63,987 bases of DNA from Gammaproteobacteria bacterium (GTDB lineage: Bacteria > Pseudomonadota > Gammaproteobacteria > SZUA-229), in the NCBI GenBank assembly GCA_029882215.1, contig JAOULC010000018.1:1-63987 (forward strand). The letters are read 5' to 3'. Shown one piece after another: positions 57,611 to 63,987 of this stretch. Each line of letters begins with the position of its first letter. Position 1 is the stretch's first letter. Made by a program: the position numbers and the translations under genes. Below the pieces are notes generated by a model. That model had not been told where the DNA came from. It made no database searches and was given only the letters and a program-made list of their open reading frames with translations.

Positions 57611-59173
57611 ATGCGTCAGGTTTTTTTTATAACAGATGACCGAATGACTGTAATGCTGTGGCAAGGCCTTCATCTGGTGTCGAGATATGCGTTTGAAGAC
57701 GATCAGTTGGCCGAACTGTCAGAATATCTTGAAAGTAGCAAAGAGATAACAGCATCAGTAGTGATTGACGTCCTGGAAGAAGAAATAACACTCACCAGTA
57801 TACCGCATGTAAGTGCCCGGGAAAGAAAATTCCTGATAGACAGAGCACTGACTCGCCTGCATCGTGGTACTGAGTTTGCTACAGCGAATATAGTCGGCCG
57901 GGATAATAACAGACGTCGTGATGACCGCTTACTTGTATCCGGCATGACATCGAGCCGGCCGTTATTAAAGTGGCTTGATTTACTCAATCAACACAGTGTG
58001 CATATTAAGGGTGTCTATTCTCTGCCCTTAATCAGCGGCCATGTGCTTAAAGCACTTAAAATCAGTAAAGGACTTACATTGCTGGTAAGTCGCCAGTCAC
58101 GAAATTTTATTCGTCAGAGTATATTTAAAGACGGCAGACTGATATATAGCCGGAATATTCCATCATCACAAAACCTGAATATAAAAATGTTTTCTGCCGA
58201 CCTGAAGAAAACAAAAAAATACCTTGAAAATCAGAAATTAGTTAATGCAGAAGACAGGGTAGATGTACTGGTACTTGCCAGTAATCGTTTCTTTACGCAG
58301 CTAGAAGGACTTGATGAGCTCTTGCCCGACATGAATATTTCCTATGTTCGGCACGACAGTATGAAAAGCACATTAGGTATTAAATCTGATTTGAGTATAT
58401 CCGGTCAGGAAGTGTTCTCGTCACTCTTATTGGGATCAATGACAAAAAATCACTACGGACGTGAAAATGATCTGGCTTGCTATAACAGGAAAATACGCGA
58501 GAAATGGATAAACTATTCATCAGTTTTAGCTGCTGTTCTGTTGATATTCGTCACGGCGGTTTTTTATATTGATATAAATGTTATCGAGCAAAAAGTAGAC
58601 GGAGTTGAAGAACAGCTTAAAATACTAAAGTTACATAATGACAGGCTTGAAAATAATCTGTCTAAGTTACCTGCTAAAGCTGAACAAATGAAACTGTTTG
58701 TAAATAATATTGACGATATAGAGCAGGCTGCAAGATCAGGCTTAGACAGCTCACTGATAGTGATCAGCCAGGTGCTGAGTGCGTATGAAAATATTTCACT
58801 ACAGAGCCTGAGCTGGAGTGTGAACGAGGCTGTTCAGAAGTCTAAAAGTAAAGCAGTAGCTGCTAATAGAAGAAAAAATAAAGTTGCCGGCTCAAAAATA
58901 AACCCACAGTCAATCGCTAAAGTTAGTCATGTGGTTGAGCTGACGGCTAGTGTGAATTTAGCTGTTAACACAAATGAACAATCAGCGGAGTTGCTGAATA
59001 ATTTTATAACCGCCATAAAAAATATAAAATCAGTACATGCTGTTAACGTGACAAAGCATGCAATAAAGTCCGGCTCTACTGAGACAATGACAGGTGTTTT
59101 ATCAGGCAAAGCGAATGATAAGTCTGAACTCTCGCTCACACTGATTATCGGGGGTGCCGATAATGAAGGCTAG
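57611..59173 (+). CDS. MshI-like PilM/PilN fusion protein
   Basis: The 520-residue protein has an N-terminal cytoplasmic region (1-280) that resembles the actin-like PilM/GspL fold, a membrane helix (about 296-315) and a periplasmic part with a coiled coil and a ferredoxin-like C-terminus (PilN-like). Such fusions occur as MshI in MSHA systems. It forms the inner-membrane alignment complex. The identity is from position and architecture, since sequence conservation is low. It overlaps the following gene by 11 bases. Confidence 0.7.
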   Translation: MRQVFFITDDRMTVMLWQGLHLVSRYAFEDDQLAELSEYLESSKEITASVVIDVLEEEITLTSIPHVSARERKFLIDRALTRLHRGTEFATANIVGRDNNRRRDDRLLVSGMTSSRPLLKWLDLLNQHSVHIKGVYSLPLISGHVLKALKISKGLTLLVSRQSRNFIRQSIFKDGRLIYSRNIPSSQNLNIKMFSADLKKTKKYLENQKLVNAEDRVDVLVLASNRFFTQLEGLDELLPDMNISYVRHDSMKSTLGIKSDLSISGQEVFSSLLLGSMTKNHYGRENDLACYNRKIREKWINYSSVLAAVLLIFVTAVFYIDINVIEQKVDGVEEQLKILKLHNDRLENNLSKLPAKAEQMKLFVNNIDDIEQAARSGLDSSLIVISQVLSAYENISLQSLSWSVNEAVQKSKSKAVAANRRKNKVAGSKINPQSIAKVSHVVELTASVNLAVNTNEQSAELLNNFITAIKNIKSVHAVNVTKHAIKSGSTETMTGVLSGKANDKSELSLTLIIGGADNEG

Positions 59174-59756
59174 AGCATCTAAATATAATATTCTGTTGGC
59201 CAGTTCAGTGGTGGTTATAACAGCGACTGTGATCTGTATTCTTTTTTATCAGAGCTATAACGAAAAATATAACAACTATATGAGCCTTAATAACCAGCTG
59301 AAAAGTGAATCAAGGCGATTTACAAGGCTCGACGATATGAGCTCGCTGGTCGCGTTATATGAAGAAAAGTTTAATCAGTATATGCCGGTTAAACAATACG
59401 AAGATGAAAACAGACTGTATTTTCTTGATTCGCTGGAGAGGATACGACTGCAACATAAAGTACCCGCGCTCAGTTATTCTATCAGTGCCAGAAAACCTTA
59501 TGACTATAAAGACGGAATTATTAAGGAAAAAGGTCTCAAGGTATCGGTATCAGATATTGAACTTAAAATGAGCCTGATGCATGAAGGAGATTTATTAGAT
59601 GTTGTCGCCAGTATAAAACAAATAAAAAAATCTGTTCATATTGTCACGGCCTGCCAGCTAAGTCGAATCGGCTCGGCCGCAGTGAGAGACCGTTCATCAG
59701 GACCGAATATTGATGCACTGTGCAATATTAAGTGGTTTACCTTTAAGGTTAGTTAA
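59163..59756 (+). CDS. MshJ/PilO-like pilus assembly protein
   Basis: The 197-residue protein has one membrane helix near the N-terminus (about 10-30), a coiled coil (about 35-70) and a C-terminal beta/alpha domain, the layout of PilO/GspM/MshJ. ATG 59163 was chosen since GGGGG precedes it at about eight bases. It overlaps the PilM/N-like gene and is followed directly by the next gene, so it forms part of the same inner-membrane complex. Sequence identity is not strong, so the call depends on context. Confidence 0.65.
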   Translation: MKARASKYNILLASSVVVITATVICILFYQSYNEKYNNYMSLNNQLKSESRRFTRLDDMSSLVALYEEKFNQYMPVKQYEDENRLYFLDSLERIRLQHKVPALSYSISARKPYDYKDGIIKEKGLKVSVSDIELKMSLMHEGDLLDVVASIKQIKKSVHIVTACQLSRIGSAAVRDRSSGPNIDALCNIKWFTFKVS

Positions 59757-60167
59757 ATGATAAAAGTCACTTTGTTAATTTCTATATTGTGCATAGGCAG
59801 TAATGCTGCATTTGCCGAACAAAGTTTACGCCGGTTGTTTTTCTCTCCGGCAGAGCGAGCGTTGATGGATATTAAAGATCAGGTGGTTAAAAAGACACCG
59901 CAAGCTAAATCTGCGCCATTGCCACAAACTGAAACGATTGAAGTAAAAGGTTATTTAAAACGCAGCGACCAGCCCGATGTCGTCTGGATTAATTCTAAAA
60001 ATACACTTAAATCGAACCGGCCCTTGGCTGATGTAAAAGTGCTGGCTGTTCAGCCAGGTGGTAAAGTAAAACTGAATATTCGAGGCAAAGGTGTCGTTAG
60101 ATTAAAGCCGGCGCAGCTTGTTACGCGTAGCAAGACAGCTATACGAGAAGCGTATGAAAGCAAATAA
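59757..60167 (+). CDS. MshK/PilP-like periplasmic assembly protein
   Basis: The 136-residue protein has a signal peptide (cleavage near AAFA) and a small basic beta domain including VKGYLKRSDQPDVVWINSKNT, a pattern seen in MshK/GspC/PilP-type proteins that contact the secretin. Its stop overlaps the next gene by 14 bases. Its role as link between the inner complex and secretin MshL is inferred. Confidence 0.65.
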   Translation: MIKVTLLISILCIGSNAAFAEQSLRRLFFSPAERALMDIKDQVVKKTPQAKSAPLPQTETIEVKGYLKRSDQPDVVWINSKNTLKSNRPLADVKVLAVQPGGKVKLNIRGKGVVRLKPAQLVTRSKTAIREAYESK

Positions 60168-61749
60168 AACTAAAATACATAAGCTAAAAGCCATCAGACA
60201 AAACGGTGCCGCGTTGCTGATTGCCATGGTTGTGCTGGCATCTGTAGCAGCATTTTATTTAATGGGCCAGTTTGGTGCTGTTTCGCAAAAACAAATTCGT
60301 CAGGATAATCGGGTTGCCTCATTGGCCGAGGCAAAGAAAGCATTGATTGCCTATGCGGTAAATTATATCGATTCAAATGCAGGAGAAATGGCTTTTTTAC
60401 CATGTCCAGATCGTAGTGCGGGTGGTTTCAGTGAGGGCATTCAGGACGGGGTTTGTGAAGCTACTAACGTTAATACAATAGGGCGTTTTCCCTGGCGAAG
60501 CCTTGATCTGGCTCCACAATATGACGAGACCAATGAGTGTCTCTGGTATGCGGTTTCTGGCTATTATAAATCGAATCCAAAAACGCAAATGTTAAATGAG
60601 GATACCAATGGTCTGTTCAGTATTTTTAATGCGCAGGGGAACCTTATTTATGGGAACTCACCAGAGGACAGGGTAGTTGCTGTTATCATTGCACCCAATG
60701 TTCCGATACAAGCTCAGGACCGTAGCACCGTTGCTGGCACAGAGCGATGCAAAGGAAATTATACAATTGCCAATTACCTTGACAGGGATGCTGCCACTTT
60801 AATAGATAATAGTAATCTGTCTGTCGCTGCCGATACAACGGATGATTTTATTAAAGCGGGAACCAATAGTACTTTTAATGATTTATTGCTTACCATTACG
60901 CGTGATGAAATATGGAGCGCGGTAAAGCGCAGGCGTGATTTTACGACCAGCATTCAAACTCTGGCAAATAATATAGCGCAATGCGTCGTCGCCTATGGTA
61001 ATGACACGCCAGTGGCTGGTCAGCCCAGCTACTTGCCCTGGCCGGCAGAGGTAGATCTGTCGCTGGCAGATTACAGAATTGATGCCAGTTATGTTGATGC
61101 GATTCCGTCTACTTCTTTACTGGGGCGGCTGGCTGATGATGTGAGTAACAGCCAGTTGGCACTGGATAGCAACAGTTTCGTCGCTGGAGGGGCGGCCAAT
61201 CTGAGAGCTTGTAAAAAGCAATGTCAGACAGAGTTTAATGCGTGTAAAAAATCATGCAAAGGCAAAACATGTAATGATGCTTGCCAGATTCAAAGAGATG
61301 ACTGTAATGCTGCATGTTCAGCAGGTGGCACTCCTGTTCCCACTGCGCGTAAATCAATTGATAACGTCATCACCAGCTGTCTGATTGAGCCGGATCTGAC
61401 ATTATGGAAACACTGGAAAGATCATTTCTTTTATGTGGTGTCGGGTGCATATCAACCGGACTCGGCTGATGCCAGCTGTGCCGGTGCGAATGATTGCGTA
61501 ACGCTCAATGGTAATGCCACAAAATACCCGGGCATCGTATTTTTTGCCGGAGAAAAGACGGCCACACAATTGCGCAGAGAATCACCGGATGCGGATACCA
61601 AGCAGAATATTATTAATTACTTAGAAGGCAATAACGCTGCTAACTACCCTGATGCCGCGGGCAATAAAGACTATGATTCAACGCTGACGTCCGATGTGTT
61701 GTATTGTATTTCAGAAGGCCCGCCGTTATCTGCCGCGCCTTGTCCATAA
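60154..61749 (+). CDS. Large pilin-like protein with LPCPD region and twin CX3C arrays
   Basis: The 531-residue protein (ATG 60154, with GAGAAG upstream) has an N-terminal helix NGAALLIAMVVLASVAAFYL resembling minor pilins/PilX, though the Gly-Phe-Thr-Leu-Ile-Glu cleavage motif is not present. EAKKALIAYAV and FLPCPD follow, a pattern shared with the next gene. Residues 353-388 hold eight cysteines as two copies of C-X3-C-X6-C-X3-C separated by four residues, predicted to form disulfide-bonded helical hairpins. It is probably exposed on the pilus tip or surface. I know no named family for the whole protein. Confidence 0.75.
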   Translation: MKANKTKIHKLKAIRQNGAALLIAMVVLASVAAFYLMGQFGAVSQKQIRQDNRVASLAEAKKALIAYAVNYIDSNAGEMAFLPCPDRSAGGFSEGIQDGVCEATNVNTIGRFPWRSLDLAPQYDETNECLWYAVSGYYKSNPKTQMLNEDTNGLFSIFNAQGNLIYGNSPEDRVVAVIIAPNVPIQAQDRSTVAGTERCKGNYTIANYLDRDAATLIDNSNLSVAADTTDDFIKAGTNSTFNDLLLTITRDEIWSAVKRRRDFTTSIQTLANNIAQCVVAYGNDTPVAGQPSYLPWPAEVDLSLADYRIDASYVDAIPSTSLLGRLADDVSNSQLALDSNSFVAGGAANLRACKKQCQTEFNACKKSCKGKTCNDACQIQRDDCNAACSAGGTPVPTARKSIDNVITSCLIEPDLTLWKHWKDHFFYVVSGAYQPDSADASCAGANDCVTLNGNATKYPGIVFFAGEKTATQLRRESPDADTKQNIINYLEGNNAANYPDAAGNKDYDSTLTSDVLYCISEGPPLSAAPCP

Positions 61750-61770
61750 ATTAATCAAGAAATTTTGAAA

Positions 61771-62493
61771 ATGAAAAATAATAAGCCATGCGGTTTTACT
61801 CTGATAGAAATGTCTATAGTGCTCATTGTCATTAGCCTGATACTGGCAGGTGTGCTGAAAACCGTGGGTGTACAACGTCAGCAATTAAAGCGTGATGAAA
61901 CACGTCAGCAACTGGAAACAATTCGAGAAGCATTGATTGGTTTTGCATTAACCAGTGGACGACTGCCTTGTCCCGATACAGGTATTGATGGGCTGGAAGA
62001 TTTTAATGGTGGAGCTTCTGGACCACCACCACAGGATTGTTTAAATGATGAAGGTTGGGTGCCACATGTCGATATTGGTGTAGGAAATAGAGATGCGTGG
62101 GGAAGCCGGTTCCGCTATCGAGTTACAGGTACAAACGATGCACCTATTAATAGTTTTACAGATGATCCTATAGCGCCTGCGATATCAAGTTTTAGTGTGG
62201 CGGATGTTGGAGATATAACAGTGAATGATGAAGCCGGTAATAGTATCGCCTTAGGGATACCAGCTATAGTAATTTCCTATGGTGAGAATGCAAGGGCGAC
62301 ACCAGTTGGGTGTACAACTGGATTGAGTGCGAGCGAGATTGAAAACTGTGACAATGAGACAACAAGTACAAACTCTACTTTCATCAGTAGTTTCTACAGT
62401 AATGTAACTAATCAAGAGTTTGATGATCTCGTTATCTGGATACCCCTGACTATACTCAAAGCCAGAATGATCGAAGCCGCGTTATTACCATAG
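61771..62493 (+). CDS. Type IV prepilin-like protein
   Basis: The 240-residue protein has a short leader ending in Gly and the prepilin motif G|FTLIEMSIVLIVISLILAG, with cleavage after Gly10 counted from 61765 (Gly8 from ATG 61771) and Glu at +5. The body has REALIGFAL ... RLPCPDTG and a GWVPHVDIG ... DAWGSRFRYRVTG segment typical of large pseudopilins. It is longer than MshA (about 170), so it may be a minor or tip pilin. It is the last gene of the pilus operon in the window. No MshA-like major pilin is present. Confidence 0.85.
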   Translation: MKNNKPCGFTLIEMSIVLIVISLILAGVLKTVGVQRQQLKRDETRQQLETIREALIGFALTSGRLPCPDTGIDGLEDFNGGASGPPPQDCLNDEGWVPHVDIGVGNRDAWGSRFRYRVTGTNDAPINSFTDDPIAPAISSFSVADVGDITVNDEAGNSIALGIPAIVISYGENARATPVGCTTGLSASEIENCDNETTSTNSTFISSFYSNVTNQEFDDLVIWIPLTILKARMIEAALLP

Positions 62494-62523
62494 CAATTTA
62501 TAGTTATCAGGATTTAACCACCC

Positions 62524-63288
62524 ATGTTTTCATCAATACTCACAATCGCCCGCTACAGTTTATTAGAAGCTGTGCGCGGTAAAATTATCTGGATCGTTAC
62601 TGCATTATTAATTTTATCGGTATTGCTGGCTATGTTTATCAGTCAAACGGCATTAACAGAAACCCGTGAGTCGCAAGCGGTACTGATGGCAGGTTTTTTG
62701 CGATTGACTTCAGTTCTGGTGATGATTTTCTTTGTGGTGTCGAGTATGGCGCGGGACTTTCAGGATAAATCCATTGAATTATTATTTGCCATTTCAATAC
62801 CGCGTTATCAGGTTTTTCTCGGGAAGTTTGCCGGTTACAGTTTGCTGGCCTTAACAATCGGCATGTTATACGCCACGATACTATTTTTCTATGCCGAAGC
62901 TGCAGCGGTACTGATCTGGTCTTTATCACTTTACTGTGAATTATGTATTGTGGCACTGCTGAGTTTAATATTTATCCTGTCGCTAGAAAACGTGGCGCTG
63001 AGTTTAATGGCAAGCATTGGTATCTACAGTCTGATGCGGTTTATGCCGGCTATTCAAAGTATGGGTGAAGGGCCATTACAGGAAGGGGTGTTTAATCAGC
63101 TTATAAACGGCCTGTTAGATCTGATTGGTTTTTTCTTGCCGCGCTTAGATCACTTTGCACAAAGTGGCTGGCTGCAATCTGCTTCAGCCAGTGGGGTCGA
63201 TGTTTTAAGTTTTATGATTGAATTTATGCTGTTTGTTATTTTATTTGCTGCCGTTGGCATCATTGACCTGAAACGCAAAGCCATTTGA
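62524..63288 (+). CDS. ABC-2-type transporter permease
   Basis: The 254-residue protein has six membrane helices. It begins SILTIARYSLLEAVRGKIIWIV and contains SSMARDFQDKSIELLFAISIPRYQVFLGKF, the signature loop of NatB/ABC-2 permeases that move lipids, polysaccharides or drugs. Its ATPase subunit is not in the window. It overlaps the next gene by one base (TGATG). Confidence 0.82.
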   Translation: MFSSILTIARYSLLEAVRGKIIWIVTALLILSVLLAMFISQTALTETRESQAVLMAGFLRLTSVLVMIFFVVSSMARDFQDKSIELLFAISIPRYQVFLGKFAGYSLLALTIGMLYATILFFYAEAAAVLIWSLSLYCELCIVALLSLIFILSLENVALSLMASIGIYSLMRFMPAIQSMGEGPLQEGVFNQLINGLLDLIGFFLPRLDHFAQSGWLQSASASGVDVLSFMIEFMLFVILFAAVGIIDLKRKAI

Positions 63289-63987
63289 TGAGTAATTTTT
63301 TTTCAAAGCATAGCCGGCAGGCCTATAAATTTAACCGTGCGTGGCTGGTGTTACTTGCCGTACTTATTTTGATCCTGCTGTGGCGAGGCTCAGATCAATA
63401 CAACAGACCACAAATTGTAGCATTGCCTGATGCACCGTCGGCCCCGGTAATGCAATTTATCGCTGCCAGTGATCAGGCATTTGCTTACAGAGTACTCATA
63501 TTCTGGTTGCAGCAGTTTGATGTGCAGGCGGGACAATATGTTTCTTTTAAACAGATTGATTACAGTAACTTAACCGACTGGCTGAGAGTCATTAATCAAC
63601 TGGAACCAGCCAGCCAGTACCCTATGTTACTGGCTACCCGTGTGTATTCAAGGGTGGCAGATAGCGATCGTGTAAGGACGATGCTCGATTATGTGTATAA
63701 GCAATATCTGGCCGATCCGGTGAAAAACTGGCGCTGGCTGGCTGAAGCGACCATTACGGCGCAACATAAACTTAAAGACCAACCATTAGCACTAAAGTAT
63801 GCTACCGCATTAGCAGAGCAAACGAGTAAAGAAATACCCTATTGGGCCAAAGATATGCGGTTAATCATTTTAGAAAAAATGGGTGAAATAGAACAGGTAA
63901 AACTGCTTGTAGGGGGCTTAATCAGCACGCAAGCCGTTACAGACCTGAACGAAATCCGGTTTTTAAGTGTGTTGATGAGAAGAATTA
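63288..63987 (+). CDS. Membrane-anchored protein, partial at window end
   Basis: The open frame runs to the window edge without a stop (at least 233 residues). It starts MSNFFSKHSRQAYKF, has a membrane helix at about 18-35 and a long periplasmic helical region with repeated Trp/Tyr/Leu pairs (LPMLLATRVYSRV-like; NWRWLAEATITAQHKLKDQP) that resembles TPR-like helices. I do not recognise a family. Its start overlaps the ABC permease stop, so the two are coupled, and it is probably part of the same transporter. Confidence 0.65.
   Translation, partial: MSNFFSKHSRQAYKFNRAWLVLLAVLILILLWRGSDQYNRPQIVALPDAPSAPVMQFIAASDQAFAYRVLIFWLQQFDVQAGQYVSFKQIDYSNLTDWLRVINQLEPASQYPMLLATRVYSRVADSDRVRTMLDYVYKQYLADPVKNWRWLAEATITAQHKLKDQPLALKYATALAEQTSKEIPYWAKDMRLIILEKMGEIEQVKLLVGGLISTQAVTDLNEIRFLSVLMRRI

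Overview
The window is a piece of chromosome from a gammaproteobacterium of moderately low GC content. The evidence is the conserved run mnmG-rsmG-parA-parB-atpIBEFHAGDC-glmU, a yibN-trxC-secB-gpsA-trmL block next to ctpA/envC, and an MSHA-type pilus locus. Nothing in the sequence fixes the genus. No rRNA, tRNA, CRISPR array or complete prophage was seen.

Layout. 1-1045: the end of an IS3-family element, cut by the window edge, that has removed the start of a BLUF blue-light sensor gene. 1125-4541: unknown membrane proteins, a DUF457 membrane hydrolase, and a small protein paired with a BioF2-like acetyltransferase. 4721-8034: a RoxA-like di-heme lipoprotein, a DUF3820 protein and a DUF4382 lipoprotein. 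8024-11569 (minus): a porin / periplasmic-binding-protein / GGDEF-EAL operon. 11897-16318: a split SpmA/SpmB pair, an unknown small gene and a hybrid histidine kinase. 16473-31909: housekeeping core (tRNA modification, 16S methylation, chromosome partition, a DUF4153 membrane protein, the complete F1Fo ATP synthase operon with a near-consensus promoter and a terminator, and glmU). 32371-42379: accessory genes in an AT-richer stretch, namely an isolated holin/amidase pair, a diguanylate cyclase, a PhoD-like phosphatase, a Sel1-repeat protein, a secreted CHAP amidase and a PAS histidine kinase. 42649-50120: DJ-1/YajL protein, CtpA, EnvC, a SqrR/BigR-like sulfur-sensing regulator, YibN rhodanese, thioredoxin 2, SecB, GpsA, a small outer-membrane barrel and TrmL. 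50248-62493: an MSHA-type pilus operon in a rearranged order ending in two pilin-like genes. 62524-63987: an ABC-2 permease and a partial membrane protein.

Themes. Cyclic-di-GMP recurs: a GGDEF/EAL enzyme, a GGDEF enzyme, and a pilus ATPase whose N-terminus carries two MshEN-type c-di-GMP-binding motifs. The lost BLUF gene may once have belonged to the same kind of signalling. Cell-wall hydrolysis also recurs (AmpD-fold amidase with holin, CHAP amidase, EnvC, CtpA). The least expected signals are a tandem duplicated CX3C-X6-CX3C cysteine array inside a pilin-like protein, a related paired-CX3C element in the CHAP protein, the holin/amidase/cyclase island without other phage genes, and the dithiol regulator next to sulfur-handling proteins. 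All functional statements are from reading the sequence; no database search was run.
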